This document shows positions 27,461 to 39,089 of a DNA stretch of 64,000 nt, in pieces. Both the position numbers and the translations under genes were made by a program. The stretch spans positions 1,029,017-1,093,016 of the forward strand of contig CAJNOP010000017.1 of NCBI GenBank assembly GCA_905250075.1, given 5' to 3'. How positions within the stretch are numbered: position 1 is the stretch's first letter; every line of letters begins with the position of its first letter. Source of the DNA: Rotaria sp. Silwood1 (Eukaryota > Rotifera > Eurotatoria > Philodinida > Philodinidae). The notes beneath the pieces are model-generated. The model was given only the letters and a program-made list of their open reading frames with translations. It searched no databases and had not been told where the DNA came from.

Positions 27461-28258
27461 CTATGTCTGTCGCCAAATAAGAACAATGAGTGAAATAGTT
27501 AAAGAAACAGCCACAATAATATGTAAAAGAAATAAATAGAGTTTAGTCTTGTTCAAAGACTGGCTATCCGTGCTATCGTCATTGGTCATTTTTTTTCTCA
27601 GTGGCAAAGTTTGATCAATCAGTTGATTTCGACCAACTCGATATACTCCGGACGTCGATTTTACACGAGCACGATATTCCACAGCTTCAAAAAGAATAAC
27701 AACAAGAACAATCCAGGCAGACCAAATCGAAAGAATAGCAATGAAACCACCCCGTTCCATAGGTAGTGCTTTTGGTTCAACTACGATGAGAAAAATAGTC
27801 GGTATAGAAAGAAAAAATGGCAAATATCCCATGCTTCGATGGAGCCAATTAAAAATTGAACGATATGGACTATCTGGACGGCAACGAAACAATGCAATCC
27901 AGGCTTGTAATAAAGTACAACATACAATAATAGCACCGAGCACGGAATGAGCGAAAATACGACGTCCATCTTTGTCAGCACTCACCCATTTGCCATTTTC
28001 GTTTACTAGAATGAGAAAGAAACCAAGCAATGTTGTGATCGTAACTAGACAAAGAATTAATCGATGAATTTGAAACCAAATCATACTGCCAAGTAGTTTT
28101 CGTCTTGTACCAATTCGTAGTAGACGTCCGTAACGTGCAAATAATATACCTGTAGAGGCCAAGAGTATCCAAGCAAGAACCATAACTGTGCCATGAGCGT
28201 ACACTAACCTTTCATCTTTCGGTGGAATAGGTTCATTTATATACCAAGCACTGCTCAT
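27461..28258 (-). CDS. Cytochrome b561 domain protein
   Basis: Predicted transmembrane electron carrier with two haem b groups, of the kind that moves electrons from ascorbate or cytosolic donors across a membrane to ferric iron or monodehydroascorbate. The 265-aa protein is intronless. Hydrophobic segments lie near residues 20-41, 58-85, 101-123, 139-160 and 172-193, with a further C-terminal one near 240-262. Four His lie at the expected membrane positions: H22 (YAHGTVMVLAW), H65 (FQIHRLILC), H104 (IFAHSVLGAI) and H140 (NWLHRSMGY). This pattern is closest to the b561 module of FRRS1/DOMON-type ferric reductases, but no DOMON or reelin-like domain precedes it. The start is placed at MSSAWYINEPIPP, just before the first membrane helix. 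Confidence 0.88.
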   Translation of the reverse strand: MSSAWYINEPIPPKDERLVYAHGTVMVLAWILLASTGILFARYGRLLRIGTRRKLLGSMIWFQIHRLILCLVTITTLLGFFLILVNENGKWVSADKDGRRIFAHSVLGAIIVCCTLLQAWIALFRCRPDSPYRSIFNWLHRSMGYLPFFLSIPTIFLIVVEPKALPMERGGFIAILSIWSAWIVLVVILFEAVEYRARVKSTSGVYRVGRNQLIDQTLPLRKKMTNDDSTDSQSLNKTKLYLFLLHIIVAVSLTISLIVLIWRQT

Positions 28259-31000
28259 TTATAGTAGAAATATTAATGCTGTATTAGTTGCGTACTTCAA
28301 GCTGTGCTTGTCTACTATATGATCGTGATGAATATGTTCAACAAATTTAAACCTAAATGAACATAATGCATTAGAATTACAAATGGAGTGTTCTTTTTCT
28401 TGCAGTACTCAACGAAACGACACTAACGTGCTATGCAAATATGGATGAAGGAAAGGAGGAACGAACAAGCGAGAAAAAAGAAACCCGATTTTTTTTAGTG
28501 ACCGTTACAGATGTTAAAGTACAATGAATTACTTTATCGTGCATGCTCACCTGACAGGTGATGAGTCATATTTCAAAGTTATAGCTAAATAAGTAGCGCT
28601 CTCGAAAATGATTAATAGCAATGAGTTGAATAATAGAATGTGAGAATTTCATGTTGCTATTCGAGTGCAAGTCATGACGAGTATAAAAATTGTGAGCGAA
28701 CGAAATTGAATTTTATGATTAAACTTTCAACGGTGTGTAATCGACGTTATCCTCATTAATTGAATCTCTAAAGGAATTTCTTTTTATTTTGTCCATTTCT
28801 GAAAGGTGGTTCATTCATCAGCTCGATATCGCGTCAGACAAAGTGGTTCTTTAGTCATTTAATCAGACTTGGCTTCAAAAGAATTTTACTTCGCTGTTTC
28901 GTTGTTTACCGATCGAACTACTCTATTAATGATTTTAAGTCAATTGGCTCCAAAAAGAAGTCGTCATGTCCCATAATGATTAGATATAAAGCACAAGTTC
29001 TAATTCTGTATTAATAGTCATGTAGCTAGGCTTCGAAATTAAAATGTCAGTTCCAATGAGTCTAATATAGAAATCATTCATTATGTTGTGTTTGAACCAT
29101 TCTAGTAGATACAACTGGTGTATATGTGGATGCATTCAAAGTGTCAACGCAGAAACAATCAACCATGTCCTTATCTATTGACATATCATTAGAATTGAAT
29201 CCTAATTAAAACAAATTGCATACTTAAAAAAATAGTTTTATTGTGCTTTTTTTTAAAGTGTGAAGCTAGGACTATGTGTTCAGTTATAGGTCGAGAATAA
29301 ATGTGCGGTCTCCTACTGACGAGGGTGTGGGTGTGAGTGAGTGTGCGAATGCTTGTGCGATCTGCATGTCGGTCTTGGTGAACAAGGAGAAAGCCCATAC
29401 TGACTTTCACACTGTAGTCATATTCACACCTCAAACTCACACTCATACGCACATCCACACCCAGTTCTAAAAATGGTAAGGACTATAAAAATATTGCATG
29501 AACCACAATTCACGACTGTCTCACTAATTAGTTGATATACATGCATTATTATGCAGCGACGTCTTTAATTGGTCAGGAGCACATGATGCTTACATTCAAT
29601 ACAAGCAGTTCGCCAACGTGAACAGCTGTTTACGATAAGGTACGAGATCAATTAGTAATCCGCTATTGAATTGTTTATAGCTAATGCATACGATCCCTTA
29701 CGATACTATCCGATGAGTGTTTACAGTCACCGTATTGTTACACGAATCGTTAACGGCAATTTTCAATGGTCATTATTTACGATGTTCGTACTACATCATA
29801 AAGCATTGTTTACGGCGGGCATAATCTACCGTGAATCTTCGTTTATGGCGACATACATGACTTCAAGAAACGTTCGCTGTTTGTCTCTATCATCGATCGA
29901 TACACAACCATATACGATTGAAAATGATCGACCCAAATAATATTTCAAAAATAGAGCAGGCAATGAAGCAATAACAAAACAAGCACTGTTTGTTTATTCT
30001 TTCACTTTTTGACCTTAATTTGAATCGATAATACACTAAAACAAAACTTTTTTCTGACTTTGAAGAAAATCCAGTAACAACTTGAAAAGTCAAGCTTTTT
30101 ATTATTTGGTTCCATAGAATAAACTAGCAAGAATACCTTTTCTTTTAGCTTTTTTTTATCATTTTCAAGTTTCGGAAATTTTTCTGCACAGTAATATTCA
30201 TTCTTGTTCTTCGAAAATTTATATCACGTCGATATAACTGTTAAATTTTCCAATGAATGCTCTTTTATGTTACTTTGCTTGTATAGCTTTGTTGCGTTGA
30301 AATAAAAGAAACGATCTATCAAAATGGTTTTATTTTCAATTTTATTATGTCTTGTTTAACAAAATAAACGTTTGGATAAAAGAAAATCTTACTGTGATAA
30401 AACACGTTTTTCGTGAAAAAACATTAATTAAAAAAAAGCACTGTTTTAGGTTGTTCGTGAAAAAATCATATTTTCGATAAAAAAAGAACACATTGAAAGA
30501 AAGTCCTCTTAAATCAAGCTTCTTGATAGCATTTTGTTTTAGAAAAACGGTTGTTTTTACAGACGTATTGGAACGATATTTTTCTAAATAACGCTTTGAC
30601 TTGGAAATACGCATTGAAAACAATCAATGCACTCAAACCCAAGAGTACTGAGATCAACGATATATTGGTGCGTATTGAGAATAGATCTTAGCCTTACCTT
30701 TCAAATTGGGGTTTGTTCGTGTTTTCTGTTTATATTTGAAGTTGAATTATGAAGAAACTTTAGCAAAAAGATGTTATCACAGAAAATTTTTGTTTTGTGA
30801 TTTCTCGCTCAACCAGTAGTGATCTAAATGTCTAAATGTTATCTAAAAAATATATATATTCCGTGATTGGAGAAGACTGGTATTGACGTTTGTCAGAAAA
30901 GAAAAAAATTATCCAAATGCAAAAAGTAATGAAATATTTTCTCGGTTTTGCACACTTTTGAATTTACACATTATATATAATTCACGAATTAACTCATACA
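28259..31000. other. 2.7-kb intergenic region with a GT/CA-rich inverted repeat
   Basis: No gene recognised. A TGTGGG/TGTGAG-rich segment at 29321-29349 faces a complementary CACACCC-rich segment at 29426-29462. The stretch 30340-30620 is low-complexity, with repeated TTTTC/GAAAA motifs. Frames at 29671-29940 and 30883-31152 show no recognisable domain. Confidence 0.4.
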
Positions 31001-32062
31001 ATGTCCAATTCTACAGCAGTATTTGTTCCAACACTCGTTGTCATTCAACGAAAAATGAGTTTGATTTCGATGCCGATATTTCTCATTTTCGGAACTGCTG
31101 GAAATGTTTTCAATTGCCTAGTCTTTCTGCAAAAGACACTACGTTCCAATAGTTGCAGCATGTATTTTGTTGCTGCGTCTGTTGCATACCTTCTGTTTCT
31201 TGATTTTGGGATAGGCACAAGTTTGTATTCTGTCTACTACAAGGATCTAACGACATACATTATACCATACTGTAAGTTTCGTACATATTTTCTGTCATCA
31301 TCTTTGGCTCGATTTATTCTTGCATTTGCCTGTGTCGATCGTTATGCAATGTGTTCACACAATATATGCATTCGAAATTTTAGCCAACTACGCACTGCCG
31401 CTTATGTCATCGCAATCATTGTCGACTAATGGATTCTTATATCGATTCATGTTCTTGTTTTCTATATAATCAACAATGGTCGATGCACTGTTCCTGAGGT
31501 ATATCTGTACTTTAGTGCTGGCTGTTCTGTACTTGTTGGAGCAGTGTTGCCATCTGTCATAATGATTGTATTCAGCATACTTGCTGTCAAAAATCTGCGA
31601 CAAATACAAAAGCATACTCGACAGACTACTATGAACACAGAAAATGTTAATATTAGTCGTTCTCTAGCCGCTAGACAGATGGGTGTTCGAATCAAGCATC
31701 ACGATTATCAGTTGTTGAAAATGCTTTTAGTGGATGTTGTTATCTATTGCTTATCGAATATACCACCACTAATCAGTAATATATACAGTTCAATAACATT
31801 CAAATGGAATAAGACTCTACAACAGATTCAATTAAACAACTTTTTGACTGATTTGGTTTCTCCATTTTTTATATATTTTAGTACATCGGCATCCCTCTAC
31901 ACTAATCTCATGATATCGAAAACTTTTCGACATGAACTCAGATCACTTCTTCTGCAACGTATTCTATCGACACGAAGATTCCTTACGACAGTCTACACAG
32001 ATGGAAGTGTGAACATAAGCGTGCGACCAATAAAAAACATCGTCGAAACCAATATTGGATAA
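31001..32062 (+). pseudogene. Rhodopsin-like GPCR with one in-frame stop
   Basis: A 354-codon frame, interrupted only by TAA at 31427-31429 (codon 143), encodes a seven-helix receptor resembling the peptide/FMRFamide-type receptors expanded in rotifers. Seen: a possible N-glycosylation site at N3, helix 1 GTAGNVFNCLVF (N35 at the 1.50 position), helix 3 ending CVDRY (DRY at 113-115), helix 4 with a Trp directly after the stop, a long third loop, and helix 7 without an NPxxY motif. The reading frame on both sides of the stop is the same and well conserved, with no other lesion. The truncated product would lack helices 4-7. It could be a young pseudogene, a segregating null allele, or a base-call error. 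Confidence 0.8.
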
Positions 32063-33289
32063 TCAGTAGCTCAAAGTGAGCGAAATCCTGCTGCGAACTA
32101 TAATAGACAGAAAATCTAGACTCTAATTATTAGTTCTATATATTCTTATCCATATATTTATCTTCTAAATGTTGTCGTGTTTAAAAAAACAATTAATCAA
32201 TCGAGCACCGTCTTATTATCAAAAACAGTGATTGTGTTCAAAAATATTGCTCTTTTATTCTACTCATGATAAATTTCTGAATGTCTGCCATTTGTAAGAT
32301 CAAAGAACAGTTGAATTTAACTTATTTTATTTGATATTGTTTGATTGAAAGAAATCGAAGCTTTCATATTTAATATACTTTGTATTTCCATCAGAAAGGT
32401 ACTAATATTACATTGACCTTTTTAGACTCTGAAACTACATCGCATTGAAAAGTTGATCGAATTGATGATTCTGATAAAAAAGAAAGTATTGGTCCTTTAT
32501 TTGCCTCGAAATAGTTCAGACACATAGTGTGAAGTATATTTAATCAACTTTTAATTTGTGAATAGTTTTTCTAACCTATGGAGATCAGACATAAAATTGA
32601 ACTATATGTTTATAGCTCCAAGGTCGCAGTATTAAGAAGCATTTAATTTAAATTATTTTCTTTTCTTACTAGAATAATGGTATAGATCAAGTGTTTGTAT
32701 ACACAGCAATCTGCCAATGAACCTCGGCTTTTACTAAAAATCAATGAAGACTTTCGACAGCTAGTTTTCTTTTTCGTGTATTTTTATGTTTTTGCATAAT
32801 GTACATTGTGTATGCACTGTTTTTTTCAGCTAGTAAAATAGAATGTTCTAGAACTTAAAGTAAACTGAATAACAAGGAATGAAGCAAAATCTATGATCGG
32901 CTTTAATCAAACAATTTGATTCTACTGCGCCAAGATTCATATTGAATTTCAACGCGCAATATATGAGAGGATCTCTCGTAATGATAAATCAGTTTTGGAT
33001 TGAAACAATGCTCCTTCGATGAGTCAGTACAAGTGTTGGTTTGAGATTTTCTATAGATCATGGTTGATTACTGATTTGAACTATAAATATTGAAACTACA
33101 GCTAAAATATTGACAGCTCTAAAAAAAAATCTATCGCTAACATTTATCTATAATAGTGCTTCATTTCAATTGATATATTTCTACTTTTCTTGTGACCTGT
33201 CCTTCAATTAGATATTATGAAGATGATCCCTTTTGACCTCCATTTCAGTTTCACGTTCTTCACTCCTTTGATACTACTATCTACTTATT
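32063..33289. other. Intergenic, no gene seen
   Basis: AT-rich sequence downstream of the broken GPCR. I see no gene, RNA or repeat that I can support. Confidence 0.4.
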
Positions 33290-33448
33290 GTATAATTCAA
33301 GGGGGAAACGGCGGACTTTTGGACTTGAAGTTACGTTGAGCTACTTTAAGCTACTTCAAGTTACTTTCAGCTACTTGAAGTAGTCTACTTTGATGTACTT
33401 TGGCGTACTTTTCTACTTCAAGTCCGCCGTTTCCCCCTTGGTATAATT
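33290..33448. mobile_element. hAT-like miniature element (143 bp) with 8-bp target duplication
   Basis: The element spans 33298-33440. Its ends are a perfect 21-bp terminal inverted repeat starting CAAGGGGGAAACGGCGG, and it is flanked by the direct repeat GTATAATT (33290-33297 and 33441-33448). The 8-bp duplication and the YARNG-type end (CAAGG) fit the hAT superfamily. The interior is an array of AGCTACTT/AAGTAG-type motifs in both orientations. It has no coding capacity. The intact ends and duplication suggest a fairly recent insertion. Confidence 0.92.
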
Positions 33449-35790
33449 GGTAACAGTATTCGTTCCTTCATATCTTTTCGTTCTCCTTATTTTCTTTCTT
33501 CCTCTACATGCAAACACCTCTGTTACCTCGAACCAAAAAAGTGAAATAAAGTGAAAAGACAACCTGTTTGTGTTTGACATATTTAAGCAATTTTGATGAC
33601 GAGATACAAGACGATGAGTACAAAGAGTTTACCATCAAAAGCAATACTTTGTTTTTGTTTGACACTTAATTAACGCTATGCCGATTTTGACATTGTTTGT
33701 TGTTTTTGAAGAAATGAGAATGTTAATTAGATTTTCATCTCTTAATGACTCTTTAATTTTGATCGTTGAAGATTACAGCCGATGTCATTTTATCTTCCCT
33801 GTAGCGTTTTCTATCAACTAGAATCCATTTCATCAAATATGGGAATAATAGCACAGATCGTTAATGTGGACGAATGGTAATAATAATTGCTATGGTTATT
33901 TTCTTGCTGATTTTTCTCATAAAGGATGGCAAATCAAATTCTCTGAAAAAGGCAAGCTACATATGAGCTGCAATCTTCAGCGATTAAAACTAAATATTCA
34001 TTCAGGTAAATGCTTCGAGATTTGGCAGCCTTGTTTAGAAAATGCTCCAAATCGGTTACGAATTGTTTCATTTTGAGGCTACTGTTCGGAGGAGACAATG
34101 AAGCATTGTTTTTATATCAAGAACAAACTAAAAATTGAAAATTTTGTTTCCTAGAAATATCGTCAGATTTTTCTAGTAAAGACTTTACCGAACGTATCGA
34201 TGTTCAAGCAGATTTTTAATACTTCACACGTGGATAAATATTTCTACAATTTTCATCGAAAACGAATGAACTGTTCGAGTTACACTAATGATTTATCTTT
34301 CCACTTTGTGGCCACGAATACAATATTCAATATTGTTTCTAGTTTTTTTAATTCTTCTAACTTTTAACGAAGTATCATGTTCAGAATTTCGGACAAAACA
34401 CCTAGTTCTATAATATTGAATACAGCAGGCCTTAGCAAAGTATATCAACGATTCTTTGTGAACGTTCAATCAAGCTGGTGCATGCTCATCATTAAAAAAT
34501 CATTCACTGTCTGTACGTAATTTTCGAAACTTCATCGTAGCTTATGCTCTGAAACTTCTGCTATGAAGATCTGTATTCAGAGTCGTAATTAAGGATCATC
34601 GAAAGTAGTAGCGAATTTGTTATCTTATTTGCAATATATTGCATGGCGTTTCAATAATGACATAATCTTTTAACAAAAAGTGATAATTTTAAAGTTTTCT
34701 TATTGTAAGTCATTATTTAACGTACCTGAAAGACTTCTCAATTCGTGTAAAATTACCCCAGTCAATAGCAGGATAAAATGAGCTAATAAATTCGATTTGT
34801 GTGCTAGAATTCATATTTTTAGGTTTTTTTATATATCTAGATATTGTAACAGTTGCATAAAGGAACATTTGGCCAAACATGAACTCGAATAAATGGATGC
34901 GGTAAAGCATATGTGCATTTCTCTTGGTCAATCTGTCTTTCATAATTTTTAGATATTGTAATATAAATAATTAATGTAACAGATGCCGTTTTCCAAATGA
35001 ATCACTTCGTGAAATCATCTTACCAAACTTACTGATTGTTAAAATGATGTTATTTTTTTTATTTCAATTTATTCTTACTCGTCATCCGAAAATTTTCATT
35101 GAATTTCAATAGTATAACGGATTTATATATTGTTTATTTCACACGCAATGCTTCTTATGGATCTAACACAGGAAACTGTCGTCACACCATAATTGAGTTA
35201 CATGTTGATTTGCGGTTTCGGATCAGACTAAAAATATTTTTATTTATTGCTGAAGACATATAGTCCTTTCATATTTATTAAATCAAAGACATATATATTT
35301 CTATAAGCGAAAAGAATAATGTTTCACAGTGAGTGAAGATTGAAATATGATGATCGAAACTCATATCTCATTGTTAAACTAAATGATGGTATGACGACAG
35401 TTTTCTGTCTTATGTTCATAAGAATCATTGTGCTTGGAATAATCGATAAACACAAATTAGTTACATGATTCAACTTCAATAAAAACTTTCAAATAGTAAG
35501 GAACAAATTAAAATAAAATATAACATCATTTTAAAATTTTCTCTGAAATAAACAGCATTTCCTTGATTATTTTACATCAATCGCGAGTTTTTACACATTT
35601 TGTCATTTATAATATCGCCATAAATATCAAAAATTCCATGTTGATGATTGCCTTATCAAACAGTATCAGATAATGTATAAATGATTCATTTTTAGAACAT
35701 GTACGCCATTTTTCTCGACTAGTGACACTTGGTTCTAAAGAATGACAGCAAAAACTGCATGTATGACCACAGTTTAAGATAGTTTGCCCA
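33449..35790. other. Intergenic, no supported gene
   Basis: Only short frames occur, such as 33864-34076 and 34713-34943, without motifs. The segment 35607-35822 read on the minus strand contains CGHTCSFCC, which looks like part of a RING finger, adjoining the duplicated block described separately. Confidence 0.35.
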
Positions 35791-36020
35791 TGATTATCTA
35801 ATTTTGAAGAAAAACTCTGCAACTGAGATCTTTTGCAACGATTAAATGAAATTCGACATTCAAAGTCGAAAAATATGATATGTGATTAAGAATGTCTCTT
35901 TTCTTGTAGTGTTTCATGTAACGAAACAATTTCAATTCATTTTTATAGTTGACTCCATTTTTATCTTGTTTATATTTGGAGTTTTCATTCATTGAAATTA
36001 ATACATAAACAAGCCTCTAC
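35791..36020 (-). pseudogene. Gene fragment, copy A of an inverted duplication
   Basis: Read on the minus strand this codes MNENSKYKQDKNGVNYKNEL and continues for 64 codons (35992-35798). It then shifts frame into a Cys/His stretch CGHTCSFCC (35607-35822), which resembles a RING core. A second copy, on the plus strand, lies at 38064-38294. Differences between the copies mostly preserve the amino acids in the first part, so the unit was once coding. I infer decayed copies of a RING-like gene or of a mobile element carrying one. Confidence 0.5.
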
Positions 36021-36731
36021 TAAAATGTCGATCTTGAGCCATCCTAGATATTGAGTGTAACTGGCAGAAAAGAAGCCATAGAACATTTACATAAAGAAAC
36101 CATTTAGATTCAATCGGATTGCTTCTTCAAGAAATCGTCCCTAGTGCTTTACTTATTAAAGTTTTACTAAGAGGTAAATATTTAATTTTAATCAAATACA
36201 TGTTGGAATAATGAAAGAATGTGTGATAAAGATAGCATTGACCTGCTGAAATAACACAGTTATCGAATTATTAGTGGAAGTGAAATCATAGCAATTAAAA
36301 TATATGAGCAAGTTGACGATTGGTAAAGGAAATCATTTTTATATTCTTGATATTGATTGTCATTGGTACGATGTAGACAATAAATTTTCTCGAATGATTT
36401 GTTTGTTCAAGATATCATCTCAACTTGGTTCGTGTATCAGTGAAACATTGATTACAAAGAATGCATCTTATTTGAAGGAGCTTCTTTTTTACACTTGCTT
36501 TTCTCATTTCTCTGAGTTGCCGAATCCTTATGATTTAGTGTTAATCATGACATAGTAGAAAACAAAAAAAATGAAAACATGTTAGTATGCCTTCTGTGAT
36601 AAAATGACACAGAAAAAAAAGTGTATTCATTGAGAAACCAATTTTGACAGTAAAAATCTATTCATACTGATTCATTGCGATGTAAATACAAGCAAATTTT
36701 TTTAATATATAAATCTTGAACTGTTACAACG
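36021..36731. other. Upstream region of GPCR
   Basis: No gene is supported. An 83-codon frame at 36304-36555 has no recognisable features. TATATAAA-like sequence lies about 25 nt before the GPCR start. Confidence 0.35.
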
Positions 36732-37673
36732 ATGAATGCGAGTGGTATGACCGAAATATTTCACAACGAAAAATTCATATTTTATCGTATTAAATTTGCA
36801 ATCATACTGACATTAGAAATACCAGCGATTATACTCTCCCTAATTATTTTTATTTTCTTTGCGACTCATCAATCTATTCTCAAAGCTCTACAGAACCAGG
36901 TTCTACTGATTCTACTCATAGTTAATTTTCTTCAAATAATAGTTGACCTACCACTATTTCTTCACTTTTATCTTATGAATCGTGTAAGTCCAGCAACATC
37001 GATCTACTGTACATGGTGGACTTTTATCGATTATACACTTTGTTCTACAGGTGAATTTCTTATGGCTACGATTTCTATTCAACGACATATGCTAATATTT
37101 CATGGACAGCTTCTACGAATGCCTATGAGACGCATACTTTTAAATCATGTACCACTTATTTTGTGTCTAATTTATCCGTCAATATTTTATTTGTTTAGCA
37201 TCATTTTGTATCCATGTGATACTACACAATGGGATTTCAATGAAAAACTCTGTGGACTCGCCAACTGTTATCTTCTTTTCAATCCAATTCTAAGTACATT
37301 TGACTGGGTCTTTAACAATGGAGTGCCCATAATAGTGACTGTTTTTGCTAATCTAGCACTTGCTATACGAATCATCTTACAAAAGCGGCGTTTTCATCGG
37401 TCATTCACATGGCATCATCAGAAACGAATGGCTACACAATTATTTTTGGTTTCAACGCTGTATATAATTGCTTGGATACCCTGTGTAATTGTTGCCCTTG
37501 TACATTTACTAGGCTATCGCGACTTTCTTGCTGATATTCAAAATGATTATTTACTTGATTTAAACTACTTGGTATGCTTTTTCCTTCCGTATGTTTGCCT
37601 AAGTCAACATCCAAAATTAGCTCAATGGACCATTAAGTCGCACTGGCGCCAGACAACTGCTGTACCCAATTGA
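36732..37673 (+). CDS. Divergent rhodopsin-like GPCR, 313 aa
   Basis: Intronless seven-helix receptor. Hydrophobic helices lie near residues 22-45, 55-80, 98-122, 138-160, 186-213, 233-258 and 273-291. Helix 3 ends SIQRH (115-119) in place of E/DRY. Helix 6 keeps a Trp/Pro pair, AWIPC (247-251). Helix 7 has FLPYVCLSQHP in place of NPxxY. C93 at the top of helix 3 and C174 or C179 in the second extracellular loop could form the usual disulphide. N2 is a possible glycosylation site. Family: rhodopsin-like, of the kind greatly multiplied in bdelloid genomes; ligand unknown. It is flanked on both sides by the two arms of an inverted duplication. Confidence 0.85.
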   Translation: MNASGMTEIFHNEKFIFYRIKFAIILTLEIPAIILSLIIFIFFATHQSILKALQNQVLLILLIVNFLQIIVDLPLFLHFYLMNRVSPATSIYCTWWTFIDYTLCSTGEFLMATISIQRHMLIFHGQLLRMPMRRILLNHVPLILCLIYPSIFYLFSIILYPCDTTQWDFNEKLCGLANCYLLFNPILSTFDWVFNNGVPIIVTVFANLALAIRIILQKRRFHRSFTWHHQKRMATQLFLVSTLYIIAWIPCVIVALVHLLGYRDFLADIQNDYLLDLNYLVCFFLPYVCLSQHPKLAQWTIKSHWRQTTAVPN

Positions 37674-39089
37674 GCATTATGATCAATTCATTTTCGAACA
37701 AGAGAATGATATGGATTCAATCCCATACTATTAGAGTGCCAGTTTTCCAACTGGATTACAGAAATATTTTCAATAATTCGAATGAACGTTTTCATTAAGG
37801 CGATTGCTAATGATAAAAGTATTTTATCCGAAGCTAGCAAATACTATGTACACTATTTCAAGTTACTTTAGTATGACTGAGACAGTGGTTTTTTTCACGA
37901 TTTCTGCCTTGTTCAAACATACTTACCAATATATCTCGATTCAGCATCATGCTTCGTTCTATCTGATTATTATCATTAAATATCTTCGTGTAAATATTCT
38001 ATCTTGTCTTTTCTGTCAGTCACATTCGATGTCTAGAATGCTGTAAGATTGACATTTTGGCAAAGAGGCTTTTTTTTTATGTATAAATTTCAATGAATGA
38101 AAAATTCAAATATAAACAAGAGAAAAATGGAGTCAACTATAAAAATGAATTGAAATTGTTTCGTTACATGAAATATTACGCGAAAAGTAACATTCTTAAT
38201 CATATATCATAATTTTCGACTTTGAATGTCGAATTTCATATGATGTTTGCGAAAGCTCTCAGTTACAGAGTTTTCCTTTAAAATTAAATCACCATTGACA
38301 AACATTCTTGGACAGTCATGTCTTGTTTGAATATCATTTTACTCAGTGAAACTATATATGAATATAACTTCACTCCATCATTTTCAAAGAAGACTCATAG
38401 TTTAAAAACCATGGAAGAAATGTAGAGAAACCACTTTGGTACAAACAACCTCTCAAAGTATTTTGAACATATTTTTATTATGTCATCATTCATGGATGTT
38501 TTTCACCTACTTATCTCGATGACATGAGACTAGTAAATGATGCGATTGATATCTTCGAACATTTGGTGAGAAAGACTCCCCTATTTTGTCTGTATTGAAT
38601 ATGAGTTCAACGTGAATATATGTAAGTGTTTGGTTTTCTTTAATAAAAATTCAATCATTGTTTCATAGAATTGTAGAAGAAAAGACAAATACAAATTCAA
38701 TCTGAAGCTTCGTGGGAAGCAAGCAACAGTAATTGGCATTATTCTTCTTAACTATTATGACTGCATCAAATGAAAATTTTGTTGACCATACTGTCTCAAT
38801 TAGTATGTCACAGTCTGCACAATCATTAATTACAAGCGATTTTGGAATATAGTTCCTGACACAATCATCAGTTGTGTTAATTAATTCAAGCCCTAACATA
38901 AATTTACAAATATGTCCGCCTCATGTACAATAGACGTCGCAGAAGCTTGAATGTATATGATGAGTCAACCAACGCTCAGTCAATTATAATCATCTATACT
39001 CTTAAGAATTTATTTTGCGATGATAACGTTCGAATATCAACATTTATTAACATGCGCAACTACACGAACGAAAATGTTAGATAAATCAT
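37674..39089. other. Intergenic region holding copy B of the inverted duplication
   Basis: Apart from the duplicated block at 38064-38294, no gene is supported. Frames at 37804-38046 and 38663-38899 lack recognisable domains; the second contains several Cys but no clear motif. Confidence 0.4.
38064..38294 (+). pseudogene. Gene fragment, copy B of an inverted duplication
   Basis: This plus-strand block aligns along its length with the reverse complement of 35791-36020. It starts near AGAGGCTTTTTTTTTATGTA and its frame opens MNEKFKYKQEKNGVNYKNEL, the same protein as copy A, until an in-frame TAA after NHIS. The copies lie on either side of the GPCR at 36732-37673, about 2.0 kb apart and inverted. 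Confidence 0.5.

Noticed and set aside
29671..29940. 89-codon frame with membrane-like stretches
   Set aside because: No recognisable motif, no splice context and no homologue that I know.
31427..31429. Stop-codon recoding (for example selenocysteine) in the GPCR
   Set aside because: The codon is TAA, not TGA, and no recoding structure is evident.
38663..38899. 78-codon Cys-containing minus-strand frame
   Set aside because: No coherent domain and no upstream exon; too short to support.
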